Positions 37,977 to 50,334 of a DNA stretch of 64,000 nt are shown here, piece after piece. The notes below the pieces were generated by a model. The model did no database searches and had not been told where the DNA came from. It saw nothing but the letters and a program-made list of their open reading frames with translations. Location of the stretch: contig NZ_JAIVAE010000010.1 in the NCBI RefSeq assembly GCF_020171785.1, forward strand, positions 152,376 through 216,375, read 5' to 3'. The stretch comes from Guptibacillus hwajinpoensis. Its GTDB lineage: Bacteria; Bacillota; Bacilli; Bacillales; Guptibacillaceae. Within the stretch, counting starts at the first letter, position 1; every line of letters starts with the position of its first letter. The translations under genes and the position numbers were made by a program.

Positions 37977-38494
37977 CATGAAAAGCGGAAGTGGGCCCGT
38001 TTAAATCTGCAGGATGTTGGAGCCCATGAGACTGAGACGCTTTTTGTCTCATTCGATTGGGCGAAACAGCCGGAAGATTTGGCCCACTGCAGCTGGATCA
38101 CCTAAAAGCGGAAGCGTCCGTTTAGCCTCGACAAGCGCTGGAACCCTATCAAAAGAACACGGTCTTTGTGTTCATTTGATGGGGTGAAGCGATCGAGAGG
38201 CTGGACGCTGTAGCTGGATACATGAAAAGCGGAAGCCTCCGTTTAGACCCGGCAGGCACTGGAGCCCTCCAAATTGAACACGGTCTTTGTGTTCGAGTTG
38301 GAGGGTGAAGTGACCGAGGGTCTGGAGGCTGCAGCTAGATCATGAAAAGCGGAAGTGGGCGTTTAGGTCCGACAAGCGCTGGAGGCATTTCATTTAAACA
38401 CGCCCTTTGTGTTCGGATGAAATGGTGAAGCGATCAAGGACCTGCCCACTGCAGCTAGATCATGAAAAGCGGAAGCCTCCGTTTAGACCCGCGC
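37977..38494. repeat. Four tandem 120-bp structured repeats plus a truncated fifth
   Basis: Units begin with AAAAGCGGAA at 37981, 38104, 38224, 38344 and 38464, spacing 123, 120, 120 and 120. Each full unit folds into an outer stem, in which the 5' arm is split by GTTT, and an inner hairpin with a CTTT loop. The arm sequences differ between units (GCGTCC/GGACGC, GCCTCC/GGAGGC, GTGGGC/GCCCAC and so on) yet stay fully complementary. Unpaired blocks such as AAGCGCTGGA, GTGAAGCGATC and CTGCAGCTAGATC are conserved. The fifth copy is cut after about 34 bases and joins the CCGCGA array. No ORF is present. Confidence 0.92.
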
Positions 38495-38501
38495 CATATT
38501 C

Positions 38502-38588
38502 CCGCGAATTTCTTAATAATTCCGCGATAATCTGATTTTTTCCGCGAAATCGAACCTTTTTTCCGCGATTCCTCAAATATTTCCGCGA
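38502..38588. repeat. Five TTCCGCGA motifs phased at 20-21 bp
   Basis: CCGCGA starts at 38502, 38522, 38542, 38563 and 38583 (intervals 20, 20, 21, 20), each usually preceded by TT and followed by AT-rich spacer. The spacer sequences are unrelated to one another. The array lies between the 120-bp repeats and the yerC terminator. The same core and phasing recur at 63732-63798. Confidence 0.85.
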
Positions 38589-38635
38589 AATCGCTAAACT
38601 GCATCATATACGGTAACACTTCAACCAAAACAAAA

Positions 38636-38656
38636 ATGAGCCGGAATCCGGCTCAT
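38636..38656 (-). terminator. Terminator of yerC
   Basis: ATGAGCCGGA-A-TCCGGCTCAT is a 10-bp perfect stem immediately beyond the yerC stop, followed by TTTTTG on the minus strand. Confidence 0.88.
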
Positions 38657-38661
38657 TTCAT

Positions 38662-38958
38662 CTACTCCTTATTATGGACGCGATCAAGCGTCATTTGGTA
38701 GCCGTCGTTTCCATAATTTAAACTACGCTTTACTCTGGAAATCGTCGCTGTACTTGCGCCTGTTTCCGTTTCAATTTTATGATACGTAAACCCTTCACGA
38801 AGCATTCTTGCTACTTCCAATCGCTGAGCAAGAGATTGTATTTCGTTCACAGTTGCTAAATCATCAAAGAATAAATAACACTCTTCTAGATCTTTTAATG
38901 AAAGAATCGCTTCAAACAATTGGTCCAGTGTTTTACCTCGAAGTTTATCAATTTGCAT
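38662..38958 (-). CDS. yerC: TrpR-like DNA-binding protein YerC
   Basis: A 98-residue all-helical protein of the TrpR/YerC-YecD family. The helix-turn-helix is visible in GFTYHKIETETGASTATISRVKRSLNYG, with the dimerising N-terminal helices before it. The gene neighbourhood (between yerA and pcrB) matches B. subtilis, where it is called YerC and its target is poorly defined. A ligand pocket for tryptophan is not evident. It is transcribed as a single gene with its own terminator. Confidence 0.93.
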   Translation of the reverse strand: MQIDKLRGKTLDQLFEAILSLKDLEECYLFFDDLATVNEIQSLAQRLEVARMLREGFTYHKIETETGASTATISRVKRSLNYGNDGYQMTLDRVHNKE

Positions 38959-39113
38959 GTTACATCCACTCTCCTTACTTCATTCTGTATCGGTCTATGT
39001 TTTCTATTCTGCACTCATCATGATGCGCTATTATTCCACTTTGCGTTCATTTTAACAATTGAACGTGAGAAATTCACGTGCTTTACTTCGTTAAGGATTT
39101 ACTTGGTTATAGT

Positions 39114-40853
39114 TTAACGCATTATCGAAGGAAAAAGTACCATTTTTCTCTTTACGTCATAAATTCCTTGCTGCGTCAATCGAATAAAAGGTAAATGCGT
39201 CGAAGAGAAAAAGAGCAAGCTATAAACCGGATCTTTGTATAAATAGCCTCTATCCTCAAGTTCTTGGATCATTTGTTTTTCCTTTGTAATCAATTCTTCA
39301 AGCGGAAGATCGGACATTTTCCCCATCAGAGGCAATTGGATTTCGGAAATAACTTCTCCGTCTTCAACAAGTGAGATACCTCCACCAATTTCATTAATTC
39401 GATTAAAAGCCGTCATCATATCTGCTTTATTTTTACCGATAAGAATAAAATCACCCGTGTTCGAAAAACTGCTGGCAAAACCTTTCACTCGATTCGCGAA
39501 GCCTTTAATGATCGTATTTACCCGCCATTTTCCTTCGCGACTAAGGAGCATGATAAAGCTTTCATCTGATTCTGCCGGAAGCTCGTCTACGGACGTTTCA
39601 ACAGATAAGTTATACGGCTTTGTAATCACCGCATTCATCATTTCTATTCCTGCTGGACCTGAAAACGTTAAGTCATTAGGCTGTATTTTCCAGGTATTGT
39701 TAAGTGGCGTAAGCCCATGCTTTTCCCACTCAAAAGACCAGTCCTGGTCCATTTCTTCTCCATCACACTTTAACCATTTCCCACCCGCAAGTACAGCAAC
39801 AGGAAGGGGCTTTTCTTTTGATTCAAGAATATTAATATGAGCGACTCTACCCGGTGCTATCATACCATGTGTATCGCTTATTCCGTAGTGGTTTGCCACA
39901 TTATATGACACCATTGAATACGCATCTTCTGCGGATACTCCTTTCTCAAGCGCCATTTCGATTAATTTGTCTGTCGTGCCCTTTTCTAAGAAGGAAGGCG
40001 TTGAACCATCTGTATTCATCATCACTCGATCAAAGGAAGTGACCCCTTTTTTAAGTAAGGATTCAAGAATGACTGGAAGGTCTGGCCTGATCGAAGAATA
40101 ACGAAGTGATGTCATCATACCCATCTCTAAGCGGCGTAAGGCCTCTTCACCCGTCATCGCTTCATGATCACATGAAACACCTAGCAGTCCCATCTTTGTT
40201 AATGTGGCAAGAGAGGCACCGGGCAAATGACCTTCAACAGGTTTACCGAGTCTTCGCGTCTCTTGCATCCATTCTAGAATTTCATCATCTCCACTAAGTA
40301 CATCAGGCCATGCGGTCAGTTCCCCGCCTTGAATGACTAATGGGTGGGCAAGCCATTCCTTCATCAATTTATTCGTAATCATATCTTCATCTAACAGCTT
40401 TGTTTGCGAATCATAACGCGCCCACCAATACATGGAAACAGGAAACTGATCAAGCTCTTCAATCAATGTAAGCGCTTTCTCTTTTGGCAAACCCAGAAGT
40501 AAAAGAAGGTTATCATTCATCATTGTCGTCGTTCCCCGCTGAGATGCATATCGCGCAAGAGTAAGGGGATTATATAGTTGAAATGGGTGTGCGTGTGGTT
40601 CAATGTAACCTGGCACAAGACATCGGCCTTCGCAATCAATCCATTCAGTCGTTGGATGCTTTTCAGGTAGATGATCGCCAACGTAAACAATCCGATCTTC
40701 ATATACCCATATATTAGATGTCACCCATTTTTTTATTCCGTGGTTTAAATACGTTGCATTGTAGAAAACGATCGATGGAGGCAGTTCTCCAGACACAACT
40801 TGAACGTGTTGTCGTAATTGCTGCTTCGTCCATAAATTTTTTCTTTTCGCCAT
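39114..40853 (-). CDS. Adenine deaminase-family amidohydrolase (YerA-like)
   Basis: A 579-residue metal-dependent amidohydrolase of the adenine deaminase family, predicted to deaminate adenine to hypoxanthine; the B. subtilis relative YerA is a putative second deaminase. Metal ligands are visible in GYIEPHAHPFQLYNP and the later VEGHLPGAS and SCDHEAMTG, with MMNTDGSTPS and a C-terminal NRVKGFASSFSNTGD. The start is uncertain: ATGs at 40853 and 40859 both lie close to GGGTG, and a TTG at 40871 opens the frame. Its place beside the purine operon supports a salvage role. Confidence 0.85.
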   Translation of the reverse strand: MAKRKNLWTKQQLRQHVQVVSGELPPSIVFYNATYLNHGIKKWVTSNIWVYEDRIVYVGDHLPEKHPTTEWIDCEGRCLVPGYIEPHAHPFQLYNPLTLARYASQRGTTTMMNDNLLLLLGLPKEKALTLIEELDQFPVSMYWWARYDSQTKLLDEDMITNKLMKEWLAHPLVIQGGELTAWPDVLSGDDEILEWMQETRRLGKPVEGHLPGASLATLTKMGLLGVSCDHEAMTGEEALRRLEMGMMTSLRYSSIRPDLPVILESLLKKGVTSFDRVMMNTDGSTPSFLEKGTTDKLIEMALEKGVSAEDAYSMVSYNVANHYGISDTHGMIAPGRVAHINILESKEKPLPVAVLAGGKWLKCDGEEMDQDWSFEWEKHGLTPLNNTWKIQPNDLTFSGPAGIEMMNAVITKPYNLSVETSVDELPAESDESFIMLLSREGKWRVNTIIKGFANRVKGFASSFSNTGDFILIGKNKADMMTAFNRINEIGGGISLVEDGEVISEIQLPLMGKMSDLPLEELITKEKQMIQELEDRGYLYKDPVYSLLFFSSTHLPFIRLTQQGIYDVKRKMVLFPSIMR

Positions 40854-40946
40854 AACCATCACCCGCTTCAAGAAGTTTTCTTTATTTTAACATAATTTCG
40901 ACACGTTGCTACTTTAGATTTGTGAATGAAGAAAGGAGATTTTCAA

Positions 40947-41192
40947 ATGAAGCCAAATATTAGTATGTTAAATGCCTTTATTCGCTTAACAGCCGGTTTC
41001 ACTCTGCTTGCCTATTCAACCGCCAAGCTTTCTAAAGAGGAGTCAAACTCAGCCTGGCTTCTCGCTGCTGTCGGTGCCATGAAGGTAGCAGAAGGCCATA
41101 CGCGTTATTGCCCTGTCGTTGATCTTATGACGCATGATGAAACACGCGACCCAGATGAAACAGCACTTGAAAGAGTGATCAACCCTTCTTAA
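40947..41192 (+). CDS. YgaP-type DUF2892 membrane protein
   Basis: An 81-residue protein whose start KPNISMLNAFIRLTAGFTLLAYS and following second hydrophobic helix match the DUF2892/YgaP transmembrane domain, ending with the CPVVDL motif. The function is unknown; in some proteins this module is fused to rhodanese domains. The ATG at 40947 has AAAGGAG seven bases upstream, and the open frame starts 7 codons earlier without a site. It is on the opposite strand to the adenine deaminase and purD genes. Confidence 0.82.
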   Translation: MKPNISMLNAFIRLTAGFTLLAYSTAKLSKEESNSAWLLAAVGAMKVAEGHTRYCPVVDLMTHDETRDPDETALERVINPS

Positions 41193-41203
41193 TCTTCAAA
41201 AAA

Positions 41204-41231
41204 AAACTTCCCTATATTTAGGGAAGTTTTC
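41204..41231. terminator. Bidirectional terminator (DUF2892 gene and purine operon)
   Basis: AAAACTTCCCTA and TAGGGAAGTTTT pair around TATT, with nine T residues on the minus strand and TTTTCTCT on the plus strand. It is the only strong hairpin downstream of purD, so the purine transcript probably ends here, antisense through the small gene at 41259. Confidence 0.88.
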
Positions 41232-41258
41232 TCTACCTTATCAAAAGGAGGTTTAGTT

Positions 41259-42621
<1,363 letters not shown>

Positions 42622-44160
42622 TTAATGTTTGAAATGACGAATGCCAGTAAAGACCATTGTAATGCCGTATTCATTCGCTTTCTTAATCGAATCCTCATCT
42701 CGGATCGATCCGCCAGGTTGGATGATCGCTGTCACACCAGCTCGTCCTGCTGCTTCAACCGTATCATCCATCGGGAAGAAAGCGTCTGAGCCCATGACCG
42801 ATCCTTTGCTCTTCTCGCCTGCTTGTTCAATCGCAATATTTGCCGCACCGACACGGTTCATCTGTCCAGCACCAATTCCGATTGTTTGATCATTCTTTGT
42901 AAGAACAATTGCGTTTGACTTCACGTGCTTTACAACTTTCCAAGCCAGCTTTAATGCTTCCCATTCTTCTTCAGTTGGTTCGCGATTCGTCGGTACGGAA
43001 ATATCCGCTTCATCAAATCCATAACGATCACGCTCTTGAAGTAAAAGTCCACCATTTACGGAAGTAAGCTGATGCTCTACAGCTGGTGAAGCGGCTACGT
43101 CGAGCTTTAATAGACGCAAATTCTTTTTCTCTGTTAATACAGTGAGAGCTTCTTCCGTGAAGGAAGGTGCCATAATAATTTCTAGGAAAATTTCTTTTAG
43201 TTTCAGCGCTGTTGCTTCGTCCACTTCACGATTAATCGCAACAATTCCACCAAAAATAGATGTTGAATCCGCTTCATACGCTTTTTGATACGCTTCGACA
43301 ATCGTCTCCCCCGTACCTACGCCACACGGGTTCATATGTTTAACAGCGACAACAGCAGGCTGATTAAATTCCTTCACAATATTTAGCGCTGCATTTGCAT
43401 CATTAATGTTATTGTAAGAAAGCTCTTTCCCATTTAACTGCTCAGCTGAAGCAAGTGATGCTCCTTTGTACAATGGTTTTTTGTAGAAAACAGCTTTTTG
43501 ATGAGGATTTTCACCATAGCGAAGCGTTTGTTTACGCTCAAAGGTTACCGTTAGCGATTCGGGCTCTTCTTCACCGGATTGAGCCGTTAAATATTCAGAG
43601 ATCACAGCATCGTAGGAAGCCGTATGACGGAATACTTTTGCTGCAAGTTCACGACGAAGAATTTCTGTTGTGTCGCCATTTTCTTCAACTTGACGTAAAA
43701 CGCGGTTGTAGTCAGAAGGATCGACAACTACAGTAACATCCCGATGGTTTTTAGCAGCGGAACGAAGCATTGTAGGTCCACCAATATCAATGTTTTCAAT
43801 TGCTTCTTCATACGTCACGTCTGGTTTTGCGATTGTTTCCTGAAAAGGATACAAATTCACAACGACAAGATCAATCGGTTTAATGTTTAGCTCGTTCAAC
43901 TGTTCTTGGTGAGCTTCATTGTCACGCATAGCAAGAAGACCACTATGTACGTTTGGATGGAGTGTTTTTACTCGGCCATCAAGAATTTCTGGGAAACCAG
44001 TGACGTCTGAAATGCCAATCACCTTAACACCGGCTTCTTCAAGGGCACGCTTTGTTCCACCTGTTGAGATCACCTCTACTCCTTTGTCCGCAAGTCCTCT
44101 TGCAAATGCTGTAATATCTGTTTTATCAGAAACGCTAATGAGTGCGCGTTTAATCGTCAT
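42622..44160 (-). CDS. purH: Bifunctional AICAR transformylase / IMP cyclohydrolase
   Basis: A 512-residue bifunctional enzyme that catalyses the last two steps to IMP, using 10-formyltetrahydrofolate. The N-terminal cyclohydrolase (MGS-like) domain has [24 protein letters not shown] and the [13 protein letters not shown] loop. The transformylase domain has [10 protein letters not shown], the catalytic Lys-His pair in [13 protein letters not shown], and SDAFFPMDD. It lies 15 bases upstream of purD. Confidence 0.97.
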   Translation of the reverse strand: MTIKRALISVSDKTDITAFARGLADKGVEVISTGGTKRALEEAGVKVIGISDVTGFPEILDGRVKTLHPNVHSGLLAMRDNEAHQEQLNELNIKPIDLVVVNLYPFQETIAKPDVTYEEAIENIDIGGPTMLRSAAKNHRDVTVVVDPSDYNRVLRQVEENGDTTEILRRELAAKVFRHTASYDAVISEYLTAQSGEEEPESLTVTFERKQTLRYGENPHQKAVFYKKPLYKGASLASAEQLNGKELSYNNINDANAALNIVKEFNQPAVVAVKHMNPCGVGTGETIVEAYQKAYEADSTSIFGGIVAINREVDEATALKLKEIFLEIIMAPSFTEEALTVLTEKKNLRLLKLDVAASPAVEHQLTSVNGGLLLQERDRYGFDEADISVPTNREPTEEEWEALKLAWKVVKHVKSNAIVLTKNDQTIGIGAGQMNRVGAANIAIEQAGEKSKGSVMGSDAFFPMDDTVEAAGRAGVTAIIQPGGSIRDEDSIKKANEYGITMVFTGIRHFKH

Positions 44161-44174
44161 GTGAACTCCTCCTA

Positions 44175-44753
44175 CTATCTCTTGTTTTTTTCTTGAAGAA
44201 GGGAACGAATGACAGCTGGATACAAAAGGTGTTCAACGGCCTGAATTTTATTTGCCAGGTCCTCTTTCGTATCTCCCTCATCAATTCGAACGCTGTCTTG
44301 ATCAATAATTTTCCCTGTATCCATTCCCTCGTCCACGAAGTGAACGGTAACACCTGTGATTTTAACACCAGCTTCAAATGCTTGGCCAATCGCGTCTTTT
44401 CCTGGAAAAGACGGAAGGAGAGAGGGATGAATATTGATGATCCTTCCTCCAAAACCTTGAAGGAGTGTTGGACCAATTAACCTCATATAACCTGCAAGAA
44501 CGATCCACTCCACCCCTGCATCGTTCAATTGTTGAAGAATAAAGTTTTCAAAATCAGCTTTTGAGTCATATGATTTAGGATAAAAGGAAAGGACAGGAAT
44601 GCCAAAGCGTTCTGCCCTTTTTTCAACTTTTGCTCCAGGACGGTCGCATACAACAAGAACAACTTCAGCCTCTAATTGTCCTCTTTCAATGGCTGCGGCA
44701 ATCGCTTCGAAGTTCGAGCCGCTTCCAGATGCGAATACGGCTAGCTTCTTCAC
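44175..44753 (-). CDS. purN: Phosphoribosylglycinamide formyltransferase
   Basis: A folate-dependent GART of 192 residues. The ribonucleotide loop is [12 protein letters not shown], the catalytic Asn-His-Asp lie in [10 protein letters not shown] and [11 protein letters not shown], and LAGYMRLIG is the family signature. It starts with GTG overlapping the purM stop (GTGA), so the two are coupled. Confidence 0.96.
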   Translation of the reverse strand: MKKLAVFASGSGSNFEAIAAAIERGQLEAEVVLVVCDRPGAKVEKRAERFGIPVLSFYPKSYDSKADFENFILQQLNDAGVEWIVLAGYMRLIGPTLLQGFGGRIINIHPSLLPSFPGKDAIGQAFEAGVKITGVTVHFVDEGMDTGKIIDQDSVRIDEGDTKEDLANKIQAVEHLLYPAVIRSLLQEKNKR

Positions 44754-45790
44754 GACAGATCACCGCCTCCAAATTCAATTCCTGCTCCTTTGACTACACG
44801 ACCAATCATATAAGCTCGTTCGCCATCCTGTTCAAGAGCTTTAATGACATTAACAGCCTCATCTTCCGGCACAGCAAGTACCATACCTACGCCCATATTA
44901 AATGTTGTAAACATTTCCTTACGAGAAAGATTGCCTTTCTTTTCGATCAAATCAAAGATTGGCGGAATTGGCCATGAACCATAATCAACTTGGGCTGCCA
45001 GTCCTTCAGGAAGCATACGCGGAATGTTCTCTTCAAAGCCACCGCCTGTAATATGAGCGATTCCATTTACAGTGTGGGACTTAAGAACATTTAAAACCGG
45101 TTTAACATAAATACGCGTCGGGGCAAGTAACGCCTCGCCAAGCGTTGACTCAAGCTCATCATATGAGATTGCAAGATCCATCTTATGATCTTTTAACAAC
45201 ACTTTACGTACAAGGGAAAAACCGTTGCTGTGAATACCGTTTGAAGCAAGACCGATGAGGATATTTCCTTCTTTCACATTCTCTGGCGTGATCAGCTTCG
45301 ACTTTTCAACAGCTCCAACAGTAAACCCAGCAAGATCATAGTCGTTTTCTTGATACATATCAGGCATTTCCGCTGTTTCTCCACCAATTAAAGCACAGCC
45401 TGCCTGTGAACAGCCTTCTGCCACACCCTTTACAATTTTCTCAACTCGCTCTGGTGCGAGCTTTCCTGTTGCAATGTAATCAAGAAAATAGAGGGGTTCT
45501 GCTCCCTGTGCAACAACATCATTGACGCACATGGCCACGCAATCAATGCCAATCGTATCATGCTGATTGAGTTGGATCGCAAGCATGAGCTTTGTACCAA
45601 CACCGTCGGTTCCTGAAACGAGAACTGGTTTCTCGTAGTTTAGTTCAGACAGATCGAACATGCCGCCAAAGCCACCAAGTCCGCCCATGACACCTTTGCG
45701 CATCGTTTTCTTTACGTGAGGCTTTATACGATCCACCGCTTCATAACCTGCTTCTATGTTAACGCCTGCCTGCCTGTATGCTTGTGCCAT
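44750..45790 (-). CDS. purM: Phosphoribosylformylglycinamidine cyclo-ligase
   Basis: AIR synthetase of 346 residues, closing the imidazole ring with ATP. It has [11 protein letters not shown] at the N terminus, [38 protein letters not shown] and [11 protein letters not shown], all typical of the PurM/PurL ATP-binding superfamily. It follows purF by 15 bases. Confidence 0.97.
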   Translation of the reverse strand: MAQAYRQAGVNIEAGYEAVDRIKPHVKKTMRKGVMGGLGGFGGMFDLSELNYEKPVLVSGTDGVGTKLMLAIQLNQHDTIGIDCVAMCVNDVVAQGAEPLYFLDYIATGKLAPERVEKIVKGVAEGCSQAGCALIGGETAEMPDMYQENDYDLAGFTVGAVEKSKLITPENVKEGNILIGLASNGIHSNGFSLVRKVLLKDHKMDLAISYDELESTLGEALLAPTRIYVKPVLNVLKSHTVNGIAHITGGGFEENIPRMLPEGLAAQVDYGSWPIPPIFDLIEKKGNLSRKEMFTTFNMGVGMVLAVPEDEAVNVIKALEQDGERAYMIGRVVKGAGIEFGGGDLS

Positions 45791-45805
45791 AATGGCCTCC
45801 TTCGG

Positions 45806-47218
45806 TTATACTTTTTCGTAAGGATGAACGGTATCAGGATAAATTTCCGTCGGGTAATTGCCTGTAAAACAACCAAGACACTGACCACACGAGGAATCTT
45901 TATCCTCTCTACCAATTGCTGTTGTCATGCCATCAGTTGTAAGGAAAGTTAGCGAATCCGCTCCAATCTCTTCACACATCTCTTCAACGCTCATCTTCGC
46001 CGCAATCAATTCGCCTGAGTTCGATGTATCAATTCCGTAATAGCATGGGCTGATAATCGGAGGCGCACTAATGCGAACGTGAACTTCTTTCGCTCCTGCT
46101 TCACGAAGCATTGTCACGATTCGTCTGCTTGTTGTCCCTCTTACAATTGAATCATCCACAATCACGACACGCTTGCCTTCAACAACTCCTCGAACTGGTG
46201 AAAGCTTCATCTTTACACCGCGTTCACGAAGCTCTTGAGAAGGTTGGATGAACGTTCTACCAACATAGCGATTTTTAATTAAGCCCATTTCATATGGAAT
46301 ACCTGATTCTTCTGCGTACCCAATCGCAGCTGAAATACTTGAGTCAGGAACACCCGTTACGATATCCGCTTCAATTGGCGCTTCTTTAGCAAGCTGTTTG
46401 CCTAGCTGTTTACGAGCGGTATGCACGTTAATGTTCTCGATGTTACTATCTGGTCTTGAGAAGTAGATATACTCCATTGAACAAATGGCACGTGAGATTG
46501 AAGAAGAAAAGCGCTCAGATTCCAAACCGTTCTCACTAATAATCAATAGCTCCCCTGGTTGCACATCTCGTATATATTCCGCTCCAATTAAATCAAATGC
46601 ACACGTTTCTGAAGCAACAACGTAAGCCCCTTCTAAAATGCCTAATGAGAGTGGTCTTAGTCCATGGGGATCAAGAGCGACCATCATCTCTTTCTCCGTC
46701 ATCATAATGAAAGCATAAGCACCTTTCACCATTGTGAGGGCATTCTTTACTTTTTCACGCTGACTTAAGTAGCCGCTTCGTTTAATCAGATGAGCCAAAA
46801 CTTCTGTGTCTGATGTCGTCTGAAAAATACTCCCTTGACCTTCGAGCTGGTGCTTAAGGGCATTCGCATTTACAAGGTTTCCGTTATGCGCAAGAGCGAG
46901 GCCACCGTTCTGTGAGCGGAACACAAGAGGCTGAACGTTCTCATAGCCCCCGCCTCCAGCAGTTGAATACCTCACATGGCCGATTGCACCATTTCCTTCA
47001 AGCTTCTCAAGGTCACCTGGTCCAAAGACATCATTCACAAGTCCAAGGCCTTTATGGTTATAGAGACGATCACCGTCAGTCGTAACAATTCCAGCACCTT
47101 CTTGCCCACGATGCTGTAAACTATGAAGACCGTAGTATGTTAATGACGCAGCATCTGGGTGACCCCAGATACCAAATACGCCACACTCTTCATTTAGGCC
47201 TTTGATTTCACCAAACAT
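45806..47218 (-). CDS. purF: Amidophosphoribosyltransferase
   Basis: The committed enzyme of purine synthesis, 470 residues, Ntn-hydrolase type. An 11-residue propeptide ([11 protein letters not shown]) precedes the nucleophile Cys12, which is exposed by self-cleavage as in B. subtilis. The PRPP-binding loop is [12 protein letters not shown]. Cysteines in [14 protein letters not shown] and [10 protein letters not shown] are placed to bind the oxygen-sensitive 4Fe-4S cluster of Bacillus PurF. The start overlaps purL by 25 bases and has AAAGGAG upstream. Confidence 0.97.
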   Translation of the reverse strand: MFGEIKGLNEECGVFGIWGHPDAASLTYYGLHSLQHRGQEGAGIVTTDGDRLYNHKGLGLVNDVFGPGDLEKLEGNGAIGHVRYSTAGGGGYENVQPLVFRSQNGGLALAHNGNLVNANALKHQLEGQGSIFQTTSDTEVLAHLIKRSGYLSQREKVKNALTMVKGAYAFIMMTEKEMMVALDPHGLRPLSLGILEGAYVVASETCAFDLIGAEYIRDVQPGELLIISENGLESERFSSSISRAICSMEYIYFSRPDSNIENINVHTARKQLGKQLAKEAPIEADIVTGVPDSSISAAIGYAEESGIPYEMGLIKNRYVGRTFIQPSQELRERGVKMKLSPVRGVVEGKRVVIVDDSIVRGTTSRRIVTMLREAGAKEVHVRISAPPIISPCYYGIDTSNSGELIAAKMSVEEMCEEIGADSLTFLTTDGMTTAIGREDKDSSCGQCLGCFTGNYPTEIYPDTVHPYEKV

Positions 47219-49419
47219 GGAATAGCTCCTTTCCAGGCTGCTTCAAGCTCTTGAACTGGAGCATCGAAGATATGTGTTTCATCCTCATGCATCATCGTTA
47301 ATACGCCCGTACCGGTTACTTCACCGATTAGCTTTGCCCCCGTTCGCTGCTCAAATGCCTGCTGGTGTTCTCCCTTGATGCTTACAAGAAAACGAGATTG
47401 TGTTTCACTAAAAAGGTCTGTCGTAATATCTCCGTCAATCCTTACGTTGGCTCCAAGCTCTGTGCCAATGAGCGATTCTGCAAGGGCCACACTAAGGCCG
47501 CCCTCCGCGAGATCGTGAGCTGATTCAACAAGACCATCTTGAATGGCCGTTAGAAGTTGGTTTTGGCGTTCTTTTTCAATTTCAAGATTAAGAGTTGGGG
47601 CTTGACCTGAGATCTTACCATCAAGGTACTTTTGAAGCTCGCTACCGCCAAAATCTTCTCCCGTTTCGCCAAGCATGTAAATCAAGTTACCTTCTTTTTT
47701 AAAATGCTGCGTTGTCACATGACTAAGATCATGAACGAGACCGACCATGCCAACTACCGGTGTTGGATATACCGCAATGCCGTTCGTCTCGTTATAAAGG
47801 GACACGTTCCCCCCAATAACAGGAGCATTTAGCATACGGCAAGCTTCGCTCATACCATCTGTCGCTTTCTCAATTTGCCAGAAGATCTCTGGTTTCTCAG
47901 GGTTACCGAAGTTTAAGCAATCTGTAATCGCTAGTGGCTCGCCACCCGAGCAGACAATGTTACGCGCTGCTTCTGCAACTGCAATTTGACCGCCTACTTC
48001 AGGATCAAGATATAAATAACGGGAATTACAGTCCGTCGTCATCGCTAACCCTTTGTTCGTTCCACGCACTCGAACAACAGCCGCATCTGACCCAGGTGCC
48101 ACAACTGTATTTGTTCGCACCATATAGTCGTACTGATCAAAAACCCATTCCTTACTTGAAATTGTCGGCTGACTTAACAAGGTATAGAGCATTTCCTTCG
48201 CGTCTTCCACATTTGGAATTGGCTTATGAAGCTGCTGATTTTCAATATAATATTCTGGGATACGAGATGGTTTGTGATAAACAGGTGCTTCCTCTGCTAA
48301 TGCATCTACAGGAACGTCCGCAACGACTTCTCCTTTATGAAGGAGACGGAATCGCTTATCTTCCGTTACTACACCAACCTCTTTCGCTAAAAGACCCCAG
48401 CGATCTGTGATCGCTTTAATCTCAGCTTCATGTCCCTTTTTCACCACAACGAGCATACGCTCCTGAGATTCAGAAAGCATCATTTCGTATGGCGTCATTC
48501 CTTTTTCACGCTGTGGCACTTCATCAAGATTCATTTCAAGTCCCATGCCTGCCTTACTCGCCATTTCGGAAGCTGAAGACGTTAGTCCAGCTGCTCCCAT
48601 ATCTTGAATACCGACAAGTGACTCGCAGTGAACAAGTTCAAGGCATGCTTCAAGCAGAAGCTTTTCCATGAATGGATCACCAACTTGAACGGCAGGACGC
48701 TTTTCGTCAGAAGCATCTGTCAATTCTTCAGATGCGAAGGTTGCGCCGTGGATCCCGTCACGTCCCGTGCTCGCGCCAACGTACATGACCGTGTTCCCAG
48801 CTCCTGATGCGATCCCTTTCTGAATATCTTTATGATCAATTAAGCCAACACACATCGCGTTCACAAGAGGATTTCCATCGTAAGAAGAATCAAACTGAAC
48901 TTCCCCACCAACTGTTGGAATACCAATGCAATTTCCGTATCCTGCAATACCGGCTACAACTTCCTCAAAAAGATACTTCACTTTTGGATTGCTCAGCTCT
49001 CCGAAACGAAGCGAGTTAAGAAGGGCAATAGGACGTGCACCCATCGAAAAGACATCTCGGATAATGCCACCAACTCCTGTTGCAGCACCTTGATACGGCT
49101 CGATAGCTGACGGGTGGTTATGGCTTTCAATCTTAAATACCACCGCCTGTTCATCACCTATATCAACGATTCCAGCTCCTTCACCAGGACCTTGAAGAAC
49201 ACGCTCACCCGTAACAGGGAATTTTTTTAACACTGGCTTTGAATTCTTGTAGCTACAGTGCTCCGACCACATAACAGAAAATAGCCCCGTCTCCGTATAG
49301 TTCGGTGTACGGCCGAGAATCTCTTCCACCATACCGAACTCTTCATCTGTTAAGCCCATCTGACTGTAGAGCTTCTGGTCTTTAATCATCTCGGGTGTTG
49401 GTTCATGCATGTGTGACAT
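47194..49419 (-). CDS. purL: Phosphoribosylformylglycinamidine synthase, large subunit
   Basis: The 741-residue synthetase subunit of the small-PurL type, which works in complex with PurQ (glutaminase) and PurS. Motifs include [52 protein letters not shown], and [12 protein letters not shown]. The ATG follows GGAGGGAA and overlaps the purQ end by 17 bases. Confidence 0.97.
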   Translation of the reverse strand: MSHMHEPTPEMIKDQKLYSQMGLTDEEFGMVEEILGRTPNYTETGLFSVMWSEHCSYKNSKPVLKKFPVTGERVLQGPGEGAGIVDIGDEQAVVFKIESHNHPSAIEPYQGAATGVGGIIRDVFSMGARPIALLNSLRFGELSNPKVKYLFEEVVAGIAGYGNCIGIPTVGGEVQFDSSYDGNPLVNAMCVGLIDHKDIQKGIASGAGNTVMYVGASTGRDGIHGATFASEELTDASDEKRPAVQVGDPFMEKLLLEACLELVHCESLVGIQDMGAAGLTSSASEMASKAGMGLEMNLDEVPQREKGMTPYEMMLSESQERMLVVVKKGHEAEIKAITDRWGLLAKEVGVVTEDKRFRLLHKGEVVADVPVDALAEEAPVYHKPSRIPEYYIENQQLHKPIPNVEDAKEMLYTLLSQPTISSKEWVFDQYDYMVRTNTVVAPGSDAAVVRVRGTNKGLAMTTDCNSRYLYLDPEVGGQIAVAEAARNIVCSGGEPLAITDCLNFGNPEKPEIFWQIEKATDGMSEACRMLNAPVIGGNVSLYNETNGIAVYPTPVVGMVGLVHDLSHVTTQHFKKEGNLIYMLGETGEDFGGSELQKYLDGKISGQAPTLNLEIEKERQNQLLTAIQDGLVESAHDLAEGGLSVALAESLIGTELGANVRIDGDITTDLFSETQSRFLVSIKGEHQQAFEQRTGAKLIGEVTGTGVLTMMHEDETHIFDAPVQELEAAWKGAIPCLVKSKA

Positions 49420-50086
49420 GGGATTCCCTCCAGTTGCGTAGTATCGATTTAAATAGATTTAATCCATCTGCACTTCCTAATAGCTCATCTACCGCTCGTT
49501 CAGGGTGAGGCATCATCCCGAGGACGTTGCCTTTTTCGTTTACAATCCCAGCAATATCTTCAACCGATCCGTTCGGATTATCCGCATAGGTAAACGCAAT
49601 TCGATTTTCCTGCTTCAGTGTTGCAAGCGTTACTTCATCGCAATAATAGTTTCCCTCACCATGCGCAATTGGAATCGTAATTTCTTCTTCTTTTTCATAA
49701 GCTGAAGTAAACATAGTTTCATTGTTTTGAACGCGTAGTGTCACTGGACGACACATAAACTTCAGGTTTTTATTTCGCTTCATCGCTCCTGGTAACAGAC
49801 CTGCTTCCAAGAGAATTTGGAATCCATTACAAACACCTAGAATCGGCTTCCCTGCTTCAGCTGCCTTCACGACCTCAGCCATAATCGGCGCAAAGCGTGC
49901 AATGGCACCACTTCGAAGGTAATCTCCGTAAGAGAAACCGCCTGGTAGTAGAATCGCATCATAGTTTGCTAGATTTTGCTCATCGTACCGGACATAAACC
50001 GCTTCTTCTCCAAGCTCATCTTTGATGGCGTGATACATATCCACATCGCAGTTAGAACCCGGGAACACAATCACCGCAAATTTCAC
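49403..50086 (-). CDS. purQ: Phosphoribosylformylglycinamidine synthase, glutaminase subunit
   Basis: A class I glutamine amidotransferase of 227 residues that supplies ammonia to PurL. The catalytic cysteine lies in [11 protein letters not shown], and the His-Glu pair in [11 protein letters not shown]; the N terminus is [12 protein letters not shown]. It starts with GTG overlapping the purS stop (GTGA). Confidence 0.97.
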   Translation of the reverse strand: MKFAVIVFPGSNCDVDMYHAIKDELGEEAVYVRYDEQNLANYDAILLPGGFSYGDYLRSGAIARFAPIMAEVVKAAEAGKPILGVCNGFQILLEAGLLPGAMKRNKNLKFMCRPVTLRVQNNETMFTSAYEKEEEITIPIAHGEGNYYCDEVTLATLKQENRIAFTYADNPNGSVEDIAGIVNEKGNVLGMMPHPERAVDELLGSADGLNLFKSILRNWRESHVTHA

Positions 50087-50334
50087 TGTGCGACTCCCTC
50101 CTCGATTTCGTAGGTGTAGTCTTCAATAACCGTATTCGCAAGAAGCTTTTCGCAAATTTCTTTAATTCGCTGATCGAGATTCTCCGTATCTTTCACTGTA
50201 AGTTCCATGTATTTCCCGATCCGTACGTCTTCCACTTCATGATACGAAAGACTGTGCAATGAATTCTTTACGGCACTTCCTTGTGGATCTAGAACACTTT
50301 CTTTTAACGTTACATAGACTTTTACTTTGTACAT
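50083..50334 (-). CDS. purS: Phosphoribosylformylglycinamidine synthase subunit PurS
   Basis: An 83-residue ferredoxin-fold protein that assembles the PurLQ complex. It begins [19 protein letters not shown] and carries [19 protein letters not shown], the usual PurS pattern. Its start overlaps the purC end by 13 bases. Confidence 0.95.
   Translation of the reverse strand: MYKVKVYVTLKESVLDPQGSAVKNSLHSLSYHEVEDVRIGKYMELTVKDTENLDQRIKEICEKLLANTVIEDYTYEIEEGVAQ

Noticed and set aside
37977..38494. 120-bp repeats as tRNA or rRNA-derived sequence
   Set aside because: No cloverleaf, anticodon arm or rRNA block is present; the fold is two stacked helices repeated in tandem.
47934..48410. 158-codon plus-strand frame within purL
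   Set aside because: Antisense shadow of a complete purL, rich in Leu/Gln/Arg, no start site.
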